A DNA stretch of 45,987 nucleotides from Gnetum montanum (lineage: Eukaryota; Streptophyta; Gnetopsida; Gnetales; Gnetaceae). Position numbers and translations under genes: made by a program. A model generated the notes under the pieces. The model searched no databases and was not told the origin of the DNA. It saw only the letters and a list, made by a program, of their open reading frames with translations. Shown in pieces: positions 21,470 through 31,611 of this stretch (position 1 is its first letter; each line of letters starts with the position of its first letter). Location: positions 3,838 to 49,824 of the forward strand of contig MNCI01003868.1 in assembly GCA_015680685.1 (NCBI GenBank), read 5' to 3'.

Positions 21470-24400
21470 GGACACTGAACCTTTTCTCCTAGTAGTTGAG
21501 CTAGTCAGAGTACTAGCATGGTTTGGCCCCATTGAGGCCGATGAACCTACCTCGGATCTGACCATTGACAACAATGGAGTATGGTTCATGGAAGGGGCGT
21601 GTGAATTCCTTGCCTTTATCCTGGACAGATTTAAGGTGGTGGTCTGGTCACATCTGAGGGAACAAGTGGCACATAGCATGCTTGAGGCCATGTTGCCAGG
21701 AGCTTCGGAGGACGTAGCGATTTTTATGAAGGATATCGATGAGGGGCCGCTTGTGATCGAGGACGGTCCCTCTGGCGGGCCCAGGTCTACTCACCCATTA
21801 GCACGTGTGTGGGCCCTATTACCACGAGGACGTGATTATCTCAACAATACTCTACTTTTAGCGGCGTGTGCGCACACGCTATTCCAGAACCCTCCTGGCA
21901 TAGTCTACCGGGTAGATAGGTAAGATCATTTAAGCTTGTCGTTTCTATTTTTTGTCGTTTGGCATTTGCTTGTGTTTTGATAACCGTTCTTTTGTAGGCC
22001 CCAAGTTAACCAAGACGGAACATACGTTGATGATGATGGGCTTGCCCTAGCTCATACTGCTCTAGAAACCTTTATGGCGGGTCCCACCCTTCATGGAGCT
22101 GTGTTAGCTCAAACCAAGGGTGATATTGTCCATTTTCACAAATGATTTTCTAGAGCGTTCGCCCAATGCACAGCTCGTGGATGGTTGCATGGAGATTGAT
22201 CGCCTAAGGGACCAATTTTTCCTTGTGACTCTGACTTGGGTAGCACCTCTAAGTCCACCACTGAAGGTAAGTGACAACATTCTCTAGATGTGTTAACGTG
22301 TTTGTTCAACTGCCGAGGGTTATACTGATGTGATGGTTTCGAATTGTATCTACAGTTGATGTCCCTCCTAGCGGAGACCCTGTCACAATAGGACAAACTG
22401 AGAGTACCCTCTCGATGAAGTTCAGGGAGATAAGTAAGGCTTAGAAATGGTTGTGCACGCATGCCCCACCAACTGTCGTCCGTTGTTTAGATGATGCCAG
22501 CCTTATGGAGCTCTTTACAAATGATCAAAATTGTTGATTCATTCGACAAATCCGTCTCTTACTATAGTACCCGAATTAAAGGTGTTAAGATAGTCTTTCA
22601 TCTGTCGACCGAATTCTTTTCGAGCCTATTTGGTGTACTAGCGGATGGTGTAAATGTAGTTTTGTACAGGACTCATAAAGAGCTCCATACGGTACGTGAG
22701 TTAGAGGACTAGTTGGGCATTACCAAGGGTGCTAAGGGATTCCCTATGTAGGGGAAGTCAAAGGTTGAGGAAGTCAATGAATTATATCCCCTGTCTAGGG
22801 CACGGGCATTCCCTAAATCCCTTTCCCATGTGCGGAGTCTTGGTGTTGAAGCTATGCGTATTATGTGAACCGTCTTAGAAATCGGGATGCGTTATAACTG
22901 GGCCCAATTTTTGTTGTCGGGCCTTCATAAGGAGATAGTGCGATTGCGCTCAAATATCAAGGTGAAATCCCACTTTACCTTTGCATTCTTTGCCGGTTAT
23001 CTTCGCCGTTTGGCAAAGTTTCTAGTGGTTCGCGCAGACAATAAGTATGTTCTACGGGATCGAGGTCAATTATCCTGCCCGTGGATCAACCATTTGTTTG
23101 AAATAACTGAGTCCCAAGATGCGCCTGAGGGAATTGATGAATCCATATTTATCACGATAGGGGGGTCATTTGGTACCTCAATCCACACGTGACAGTGTGG
23201 GGTTGGAACTAGATGACATGCCTTATACTACCAAGAGAGCAGAACGGGTCATCAAAGAGACCATCAGTAAGGCTAAGTCAAAGCTGACGAAGCGTGAACG
23301 TTCAACCAAGGAGGCCTCAAATGTGGATGAGCCACGGGTGAAGTTCATACGGTTCAAGATGCCTATTCGAGGTACGTAAACTTAGTACTCTTATTGCTTT
23401 ATCATTTTCGTCTTATTCATAATTTTTATTTTGACCGCTTACATGCCACTGATGCCTTCAGACTTAACTCGAGAAGTGAGGAGGCAGGAATTAGAGACAA
23501 TCATTGAAGAGGAGGAAGCTACAATGAAGTTAATGACCGATGAGGAAGAGGCTGGCAAGGATCAGGCAGAAGAAATGAAGGAGCTACGAGAAGACACCAC
23601 GGAGACTGAACTAGTCGATGACCAGAGTGGTGTCGATGAAATGTTCAGTAGCTTCCTCAAGGAAAGGTTGGACCTTGGTGATCCTCCAAACCCAGAAGGG
23701 GACAGGGAACACGGTATGTTTTCTTTTATTTTATTGCGTTGCTTTGTGAGTTGTTGTTTTATGGTGTTTTATTTTTATGTTTTCATTGCTTCTAGATAAA
23801 GGTAGTGAAACTAGAATGATGCGGCTGGACGTGCCCATGAAAACGGTCCCCCCTAAAAGGACTGCGGAGGTTAGTCCATCTCGTACTCGTGGACCATTTA
23901 CTTTGATAAAGATGCCAAGTAAAATGGATTTTGTGGCTTGTATCATTGAGGAAGTTGTTGAACACATTCAGGAAGCCCACCCTAAGATAGGTATAAATGT
24001 TTCGAGTTTTTTTTACAGCTTTAGAGTTTCAGACCCCTTTTTTGCCATTTTAGTGTTCGTTCTTTTCGTGTGCGTAGGTGCCAAACTGAGGTGGGATCCA
24101 TCTGAGACAGTTAACATTGAGAGTTTGCCCACACTATCCCCAGAAGTCGAGTAGCTGCCAAGGCCAGTTTATGATGAAGTGGCAGAAGGTCTTGTACACA
24201 ATGCCAAATCGCTTTGGACTTGTAGGCGTTCCATCGAATAGTTGTGGTTGCAAGTCCAAGCAAAGGAGAATGAAGTTTCTAAGTTGTTGGTTGAGCGTGA
24301 CGATCTCAAGGCTTAGTATGAGTTCACCTCTGCTAAACTAAGTGGTGATCGCTCTTGGCGAACTTCCGAGGTCACGTATACTAGATACTAGAACCTACTC

Positions 24401-24823
24401 AATTACCACATGTCACTGACCCAAAAAATAGCAGAGCGTAAGGCCCAGGTGGATCTATTGAACCTCAAGTATCAGGATTGGAAGGCTTTCGCTTCCAAGG
24501 TACGCAAATGGGGTCAGGATGAAAAGAACCACAAGCATCATTATAAGAAATCATTGAAATAGGTATCTATTGAAAAGCATCAGCTTGAGATATTTGTGGA
24601 GGGTCTGGGTCTACACTCTGTGTTTGATACCTTTGCTCAAAATACAACTGTTGAGATGGAATCACCTACAAGGGTAATTACAACTGCTTCTGAGTAGGTG
24701 TCTGTGGGTGAATTCCCTTTAAAGCATCCTACCTGATCNGTTCAGGAAGCTAGCCCTAGTGGAGTGGGGGCTCATGATGCCAGCAGGTCTAAAGGGGATG
24801 ATCCTCTTGCCTCGGATGTTTGA
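21470..24823 (+). pseudogene. Spliced antisense gene in element B: HAD/FCP1-like domain, helical domain, coiled coil
   Basis: This gene lies between protease and RT but on the opposite strand. Exons from splice signals: 21470-21919, 21998-22266, 22356-23371, 23462-23713, 23796-23990, 24078-24823; the donors are GTAAGA, GTAAGT, GTACGT, GTATGT and GTATAA, and the acceptors TTGCAG, TTGTAG, CTACAG, TTCAG, TCTAG and CGTAG. The first two exons read like an FCP1/SCP (NIF) HAD phosphatase: FLLVVELVRVLA, FLAFILDRFKVVVWSHLRE, RVWALL, NNTLLLAACAHTLFQNPP. The DxD and DD catalytic motifs are absent. The third exon has a helical domain (MRYNWAQFLLSGLHKEI, LRRLAKFLVVRA), the fourth is Glu-rich, and the sixth has AKLRWDPSE and a coiled coil. 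An exon equivalent to exon 1 of the F copy was not found. There are several stops and one frameshift near 22530. About 976 residues are encoded without exon 1. The function is unknown. Confidence 0.82.
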
Positions 24824-25139
24824 TCTTTGCTTCAAAATTGTTCTGACTTAGATTTATATGTGAATTGTAAATTGAGTGATTTGAGCTGTATTGAACGGAT
24901 GAATAGAAGCAGTTGACTCTTGTAATTGTACATCATTACATGTATATGTATAAAATTTTTTTTGTTGATTTTGAGTTTAATTGTAAACATGACACGATAA
25001 TGTAAAATTTTTTGGTTTTTTTTTGTGGTTTAATTATAGTGCACGAATGTAATTATAAGTAGGACTGAAAGATAATTGCGAAAAAGGACAACTTGACAAT
25101 GCAAGCGTAAATTCGAACAGTGAGCCGGAATTTGGGGAA
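24824..25139 (+). other. 3' flank of the antisense gene of B
   Basis: AT-rich sequence with TGTAAAT, TTGTAATTGTA and TGTATATGTATAAAA motifs typical of plant 3' UTR and polyadenylation regions on the plus strand. No coding signal was seen. Confidence 0.4.
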
Positions 25140-25366
25140 AAACAAAGTATAAGTGGATGATCTAGTTTAAGGCCATTTTGGGCGACAGCGTAAGCAAGGG
25201 ACGTTTCGAATGACATGGGTGGATTTCTCGATTGACCGACCATTTCTGATCATGGCTAGTTTTATGTCGTTACGGACATCATAGTTTAACGTCATTCCGG
25301 ACTCGGGATGTAGTTTAATGTCTTTTTGGACTTGGAATGTAGTTTAACATCATTTTGGACAGATGG
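25140..25366 (-). repeat. Minisatellite directly after gag-PR of B
   Basis: Units read on the plus strand as TAGTTTAACGTCATTCCGGAC and variants (TAGTTTAAGGCCATTTTGGGC). The array starts within ten bases of the protease stop at 25371, the same position as the array at 2040 in F. Confidence 0.8.
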
Positions 25367-25370
25367 TTGT

Positions 25371-26340
25371 TTATTGTTTTAGTAATTTTTTGATTTTTCT
25401 CATTTTGACGTTGGGAGATGCGTTAGCGGGTGTGATTCTATATTCAGCCTCCCCTTCGCTGATCACGTTAAATGGTAATTCAGCCCAAGGGAAATCTGAT
25501 GGAATAGTTCCCGTGTTGGTGTTTTCTTACACTTCAGCATGTGTTGTGGTTTCTAAATGAGGTTGTGCATGTACAATGTTAGGCCCGGGTATTTCTGTTT
25601 TGGGTGGATTTTCTTTTGTGTTTAAAGGATTATCGTCTACCAGTTGTTGTTCATTTGTGTCATGTTGTCTAGGCTCTTCGAGCTTAACCTCTGAGCCTTG
25701 GTCTATGTCTATGTACGATGAGATGATGGGTGTAGCAGCCTCCCCATGTATAACGATTTCGCCACCTTCGTAGGGCAGGTGGATCTCTTGGTATATAGGG
25801 GAAGAGACTGCTTTCAGTTGGGCTAGCCAGGGCCTTCCCAATATTAGGTTGAACCCTGACATTTCATCAATTACCACAAAGTCGGTAGATGTGGGGAACT
25901 GATCCCCTACTATGAAGTCTAAGGTCACGGTGCCTTTGACTATGACGTGCGATCCACTGAATGATTTCAAACATGTAGTGGCGGTTGGTCTGATTAGCTT
26001 TGTAAGCCCCAGTTGTTCGACGATAGGATATGGCACTACGTTTGTGGCAGCTCCATCATCTACATGGACCCTATGTATCTTGAATTGGTTTACTCTTATT
26101 GTTATAAACATAGGGGTTTTTGTTACCTCTCCCGTTTTCTCATCCAACTTGATGTTGTCATTGTGGAAACTTAGTGGCTTGGAAGTTGACCCTTGAGGTG
26201 AGTACATTACCGTATGAATTGAAGGTTCATTTGGAGGCAATTCCTCACTCACTGGGATAGATGTTAACATGTGTACTAAAGCTTCGCGATGGGTTTGTGA
26301 TGTTAACACTAGGTTGTATAAGCTCAGTGAAGTGTTTTTT
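25371..26340 (-). pseudogene. Element B aspartic protease
   Basis: Retropepsin-like domain of Gag-Pro. It contains FITIRVNQFKIHRVHVDDGAATN (read as overlapping blocks: FITIRVNQFKI, then VHVDDGAATNVVPY with the catalytic Asp), VIVKGTVTLDFIVGDQF, SGFNLILGRPWLAQL and IHLPYEGGEIVIHG, an Asp/Asn-rich tail, and FPWAELPF near the end. The frame is -1 relative to gag and is entered near a run of eight A at 26335-26342. A TAA at 25527-25529 interrupts it late; the frame then continues to KKLLKQ and TAA at 25371-25373, the same end as in F. The upstream boundary is approximate. Confidence 0.88.
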
Positions 26341-26347
26341 TTAGTGC

Positions 26348-29300
26348 CTATGTGACATGCGTTAAAGCTATTTCTAGATCTCTATTGTTGGGCGCGTGTT
26401 TATCGGCAATGACTTGGTCCATTGGGCCCAACAATTTTATCTCATGTATAGTTGATTTGTCATTTTGTTTTGGAATTGTTGATTCGGGCGTATCATGTTT
26501 TCTGGATGATTCACCCTCATGGCCTATATTTGGTTTATCATTAGGTTGTGTCATGGGTATCGCATTTAATGGAGTAGGTTTAGGAGGTCTTAAGGCTAGC
26601 CGTTGACGCTCCTTTTCCAAGCGTTCTCGTGTAAGCTTATCCGTTAGGCATTCTCGTGTGTGATGCGGGGGTGCTGTCGATTTTGGGGCCTCAGGTTGCT
26701 TTGGGACTTGTACTACGTATGGAGTCGGGCGGGTTTGTGGTTGGACGGTCGCATGCGGTTGAGTGCCAGACTGGCTAGGCACCTTGATGACATAGGGGCT
26801 TGGTTTACTTTGTGTTTGGGAAGTAGAGGATTGGTGATCACTAGGACGTTTGGGTGTCCTAACGACGTATGGAGTTGGCCTAGCTAGAGGTTGTACCTCC
26901 GCTGTTGCGACCGCAGGTGGTACTCGGACTATGTAAGGGGTGGGCCGAATAGGAGGGGTTGGTGAGTTTGCAGTAGCAGCGATGCGAGGTACGTGCACCA
27001 CGTATGATTTTTTGCGGGTCGGGGTGTCAGGAGTTGCCACAGTGGGGGGTACTCGAATGACATAAGGCTGCTGTAGGGGGCATGAAGGTTGAGGTACGGG
27101 TGTTTGTACAGTGGGCGGAATACGCACTACAAATGGTTTATTAGGCATTTTCTGCTCATGGTCGGAATAGAAGGTGTTAATGCTAGGTGTTTTAGGTTTG
27201 TTATCAAGGTAGATTGTGTTGATCACATATTGTGCCTCTTTGGTATTTAGAGGATCTTTCTACACACCCATGGCCTGGTTTTGTGGCTGGACTAGGTTGG
27301 CTTCGTCAAAAGTGATTTGACCCCCATCGATCATTCGTTGGATGTCTTGTTTCAGGATGAAACAGTAATCCGTGCCATGCCCATTACGTTGGTGATAGTC
27401 ACAGAAGCGATCCATTCTAAAGCCTTTTGGTACTAGGGGTTCATCTGGCGTTGCTAGGCTTGGGTTCTGAACAAGTTGACAGAATCGGTCATGCCTCTGG
27501 ATCGCTGCAGGGGACAACTATTTATGCTTCATTAATCCAGCCTTCAGGAGTTGGTCAAATAGTTGCGATGGTTTCATGGGTAGTGGTGTGTATTGAGAGG
27601 GATCCTTCCTCTCGAAGTTTCTCATACGATTCGGTGTTGGGTTTTGTGATGAGGATGATTCTGGTGTGGTCTCGGGAGCGATTTTAGTGTAATTAGTAGG
27701 GGCCACAGGCGGTTTGCTTTTTTATCCCACGTTTGCTTGTGTTTCTGCCAATGCTGCTATAGTTTTTTTAATCTTTTCTTTATCTTTCTTACTGTGTTGA
27801 TTCTTAAAGGCTAAATATGTAGGATCATGACTGTTTTACGTTGCCTCCTCTATGCTCTTGATTTGTACAAAGGCTTGACTCAAATTACGTACATTAAGAT
27901 AATACAGTTTCGATTTGACAAAGTCGTTGACGGTCCCTTTTAGGATTGTGAGGAGATACATCTCTGGGATCGGCTCGTGAAGTTCGTTGAGAGCAGCACT
28001 CCACTGCTGGATGAATTTCTGGATAGGTTCAAGGGGTGCTTGTTTGACCTATATGAGGCCATCTAGCGTGGCTTCAAGCTTCAAGTTATACTTGAACTTG
28101 GTGATGAATTGATGCACCAAATCTTCTAGAGAAGATATTGAATTTTGTGGCAAGGCCCGATACCAATCAGGCGCTCTCCCTGCAAGGGACATAGGGAACA
28201 CTCCTAAAATTGCATGTGGCCATTCCTGGAGTAGTGCGCATTCTAATCTAAATGTTACGAGGTGAGCGTTGGGGTCTGTCTCCCCATTATACTTACTTAA
28301 CTTCGGCAAAGACACACCCTTGGGTAAGGTTAGGGGCGGAACGGAAGAGCTGATGGGGTCATCGTGATAAAGGTCCACTACCTTCAACTCTCCGTCGGTG
28401 GCTGTCTTTAGGCATTTGACCTCGTTAGTTAGTTCTTGCATTAGTTTTTTAGCATCAGCCTAGTCTTGAGCACTAGGTGAGATGGCAGGTTTGGAATGTG
28501 GTACAGTATACAGATTAGATTGTTGAATAGTGGGTTGGAAGGCTGAAAGCTGTGTAGTTGGAGGTTGTACTTGAAGAATATTTATAGCGGGTGATATCTG
28601 GGGTGGCATATTGTAGGCAGAGGGTTGCTGTTGTTGTGGTTATCCTTGAGGAATATTAGCTTGTAAGGTTATGTGAGGTGGTATTTTATAATGAGGGGGT
28701 TGATGTGATTGAGCACCAATCGCTATCCATTGCCCGGTCATGTTTTGTGTTGGAATCCCCTGAACTTGTTGGGTTACTGTTGTGAAGGACGTTCCTTGGG
28801 TTGGGATGCATAGTATGTAATGAGCATATGTAGAAGCTGGTATTACGTGCGACATTCCGATCACGCGAGGTGGGAAGGTTACTCCTACATTGTTTTGAGG
28901 AGGTTGCATTTGTAAGAATGAGGGTACCGTGGCTGCAGGAGGAATTGTGAGGGGAAGCGTGTTGACTTGAACATCGGTCGCTGGAGGAATGGGGATGAGA
29001 GCGGTTGCTTCTTGTTGAGGCACGTGCACTTGCGTGATGTTAAATGGCTGGAGGGACGTAGTTTCGCCTATGAATGGGTGAAACGACGGGTTTATATAAG
29101 TTTGTGGGCTAAGGGTGTGGTACGAATCTTTGTGCTCGGATTGAGTTGCGAAGTCATCCTCCTCTTCCAATTGAGGATTTGCCACGGAGTTGTCCAGGGG
29201 CTGATTCTTTAGTAGTAAGAGTTGAGTGATAAGCTCAAAGTAATGCTCAAGGAGAGGGATGATATTGTATGGTGAAGGGATGAACTCATGCCCTCCTCTG

Positions 29301-29569
29301 TAAAACGATTCGTATTGTCTTTTAGCTTCCATCTCAGTTTGGTCCACGGTTAGGCTTGCTTGTATTTTCACACATATGAAATTGTATTGGTCTTGGGGTA
29401 TGATGTTAAACGATGGGTTCTTTCCTTGCAGTCTAAGAGACTGGCGAGGCCCCACAGTGGGTTGTACCACAGGTTGTTGAACAACCATGGTGCCTACGAT
29501 GTCGGTGATTAGCTTGGTTACAGCGTTGGAGTTCACAGTGTTCATGATGAATAGTTGAGAATATGACAC
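26348..29569 (-). pseudogene. gag: Element B Gag polyprotein
   Basis: This capsid protein has one frame from ATG 29569 to TAG 26348 with no frameshift, broken only by nonsense codons (ends at 28640, 28049, 27518, 27260). N-terminal region: SYSQLFIMNTVNSNAVTKL, then a long Gln/Pro-rich stretch. The capsid (retrotransposon gag) core follows with VSLPKLSKYNGETDPNAHL, LAGRAPDWYRALP and DLVHQFITKFKYN. The zinc knuckle is FCDYHQRNGHGTDYC, followed by a seven-copy proline repeat and a charged segment (TRERLEKERQRLALRPPKP). A later ATG at 29545 is an alternative start. It lies after a repeat-rich leader of about 660 bases and is transcribed from the LTR at 30256-31606. Confidence 0.92.
26700..27160 (-). 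repeat. Protein repeat PxPYVVRVP in the Gag linker of B
   Basis: Seven copies of a block like TPYVVRVPP (variants KPFVVRIPP, QPYVIRVPP, KSYVVHVPR, TPYIVRVPP, TPYVVRTPK, SPYVIKVPS, TPYVVQVPK), spaced by 15-25 Pro/Thr/Gln-rich residues between zinc knuckle and protease. F keeps at least two. Confidence 0.88.
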
Positions 29570-29589
29570 AGTGAAGGGATATGAAACTA

Positions 29590-30230
29590 GTATACCTAGT
29601 GCAGCGTAAACCTACATTCGTGGCGTATGACATATAAACTAGGTCTTAGTGTATAGGCTTCAACGACCAGCGTATAATGACAGTGTATAGGTATATAGCG
29701 TATAGTAGCAGCATAGAGAATCTATAGTGTAGAGTGTACAACGTATACACTAAGCAGCGTAGATAGCGTCAGCGTACAGCATAAACAGGGTTTACAGCGT
29801 ACAGAGTATGGTGTATACTGGATGGCTACATAGATGAGTCTACGGCGTAGAGCGTGTAGCATAAATTGAGTAGCGTAGATGTTGGGAGGTTTGAAGATGG
29901 TAAGTTTTAGGCTCAGCAACGTAGACGCTAGGAGGTGTGTAGATAGGGTCAGCATATGCTCAACAGCGTAGACGCTAGGAAGTGTGCAAATAGGGTCAAC
30001 GTAAGCTCAATAGCGTAGATGCTCAACAACATAGATGCTGGGAAGTGTGCAGATAGGGTTAGCGTATGCTCAACAGTGTAGATGCTTAACAACGTAGACG
30101 CTGGGAAGTGTGTAGATAGGGTCAGCGTATGCTCAACATCGTAGATGCTGGGAGTTCTAAAGACAAGATCAACGTAAACTCGGCAGCATAGACGCTGGGA
30201 GTTCTGAAGCACAGTAAGTTTTAGGTAGTT
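29590..30230 (-). repeat. Repeat-rich 5' leader of B
   Basis: The untranslated region between primer site and gag is made of irregular repeats read on the plus strand as CAACAGCGTAGACGCTGGGAAGTGTG and TAGGGTCAGCGTATGCTC. The AGCGTAGACGCT core is related to the U3 palindrome. No open frame of note. Confidence 0.8.
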
Positions 30231-30234
30231 TCAG

Positions 30235-30252
30235 GCCCTCCTTCTAGCGTCA
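30235..30252 (-). other. Primer binding site of element B (tRNA-Asn type)
   Basis: The minus strand reads TGACGCTAGAAGGAGGGC, three bases after the LTR end. It matches the complement of the plant tRNA-Asn 3' end (TGGCGCTAGAAGGAGG...) with G to A at position 3. A tRNA-Asn primer is reported for Tat elements. Confidence 0.75.
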
Positions 30253-30255
30253 ATT

Positions 30256-31606
30256 TCTATACCGCCCGAAATCGTCAGTCTCTGGCTGGAAGGAAACAGA
30301 GACCGGGAGATCTCTAGACACGCACAGAAGACCCTACCTTCACTTGAGGGCAAGCTGGAATGAATGAAGGTAGAGTACCTTGAGTGGTCTGCATGCGGAT
30401 CAGACAAGGATTTCCCCAAATGTACACCGAGGTGCTATACACTGGGTTATATGTGAATGGCGTAACGGATGTAAAATGAAATGTAAACAGCGTAACTGGT
30501 GTAAACAGAGCGTAAACATACGAGGGCATAAATAGGAAACATGCAACGATTAATGAAAAACTGTAACAGATTTTAGGAAGAAAATGCAGCAATATTATTG
30601 CAAAGTGAGAGTTACAATGCATTGGTCTAACGCAATTGTGGCTTTCACACAAGGTAGACTAATAGGCCCGGTGGATGCAGGGATGACAATGTGCTAGTTC
30701 AAAGTACAGGCACAGTGTAGAGGCTGTATGCTCAGCATACAGGGTTGAAGTCCAACGTACAAGGTTATCTGCTCTGATCCTTAGCATCTTTGTTTTTCTC
30801 TCTGGTTTGCTCAGAAATTTTCAACCCTATTCTAATGCAAAATTGGGATTTTTATACGAGTTTAGATGTTAGACTCGGGTTGGGTGACACGTGGCACATT
30901 GACCGGGTGCAAAAGAATGAAATGTTACAAGTGTACAATGTGCTGCGTATGCTGGGTGTATACGTTGTATCTGCTATGGATGTGATCTTGGGTGTATACA
31001 CTGGGCGTATACGCTGTACCTGCTGGGCGTATACACTAGATGTGTAGGATGTATATGCTCAGTGTATAGACTCCAGGATGCCTAATGTCAACATTTGATG
31101 ATTGCTCTATTTGTGTGAATTGATGCCTTGTATCAAATCTTGCTCTGAAATGCTGTTTCTTTGCCGTCTTCGGGGGTCGCATGCTGGGCGTATACGCTGG
31201 GCGTACATGCGGTTGATGTTGGATGTATACGTTGGCTGTATACGCTAGGTGTACACGTAGTTGATGTTGGACGTATACGCTGGGCGTATACGCTGTGAAT
31301 GTTGGGCATATACGCTGGGCGTATACGTTGTGAATGTTGGACTTGAGCGTATACGTTGGGCGTATACGCTGAGAATGTGAACTTGGGCGTATACACTGGG
31401 CGTATACGCTGGAAACGCATACTTAGTGAAAACTAAGTATGTTGCACTCCGAAGTTGCCATTTCTGATAGCAGATGTTGCCGTGGTCATCGACGGGTCCC
31501 AAGGAACTGCTCCTCGTCGAGTTCAACTCTACTTGAAGCTGTCGGTGGGCCCTTAAGCTCGATTTTTCTTGGAAACGTACTAAGCTCGAAATTTTGTGGT
31601 GTTTCA
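30256..31606 (-). mobile_element. 5' LTR of element B
   Basis: This 1351-bp LTR drives gag-pol. On the minus strand it starts TGAAACACCACAAAATTTCG and ends GGTATAGA (terminal CA changed to GA). U3 has the palindromic arrays (about 30940-31415, five or more exact GCGTATACGC), then the TATA box and R-U5. Confidence 0.95.
30850..30857 (-). promoter_or_regulatory. TATA box of the 5' LTR of B
   Basis: The minus strand reads CTCGTATAAAAATCCC at the position equivalent to 13849-13857. It would set the start of the genomic RNA. Confidence 0.7.
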
Positions 31607-31611
31607 GGCAT
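31607..31611. repeat. Target site duplication of element B, right copy
   Basis: GGCAT directly follows ...GGTGTTTCA at the outer end of the 5' LTR, matching 13253-13257. Removing B and one copy restores an in-frame match of element A to element C gag. Confidence 0.93.

Larger units (their letters stand above)
13253..31611 (-). mobile_element. Element B: complete Tat-lineage Ty3/gypsy retrotransposon, 18.35 kb
   Basis: The element runs from 31606 to 13258 on the minus strand, flanked by GGCAT on both sides (range given includes both copies). In its own orientation the order is 5' LTR, tRNA-Asn-type primer site, repeat-rich leader, gag, protease, minisatellite, antisense spliced gene, palindrome-rich interval, minisatellite, RT, RNase H, second RNase H, integrase, 37-bp minisatellite, spacer, polypurine tract and 3' LTR. 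The second (archaeal-type) RNase H, the primer site and the size place it in the Tat/Ogre group. Over 110 LTR bases compared by eye (13268 and 30268 onward) there are about 12 differences, 11 of them transitions, so the insertion is old. Confidence 0.95.

Noticed and set aside
24030-24080. Host gene at 21.4-24.8 kb interrupted by retrotransposons
   Set aside because: The same gene occurs at the equivalent place in element F in opposite orientation, so it belongs to the element rather than to the host locus.
28967-29212. Plus-strand frames opposite gag of B (also 26352-26887, 27427-27687)
   Set aside because: Shadows of the gag frame; no conserved motif and no counterpart in F.
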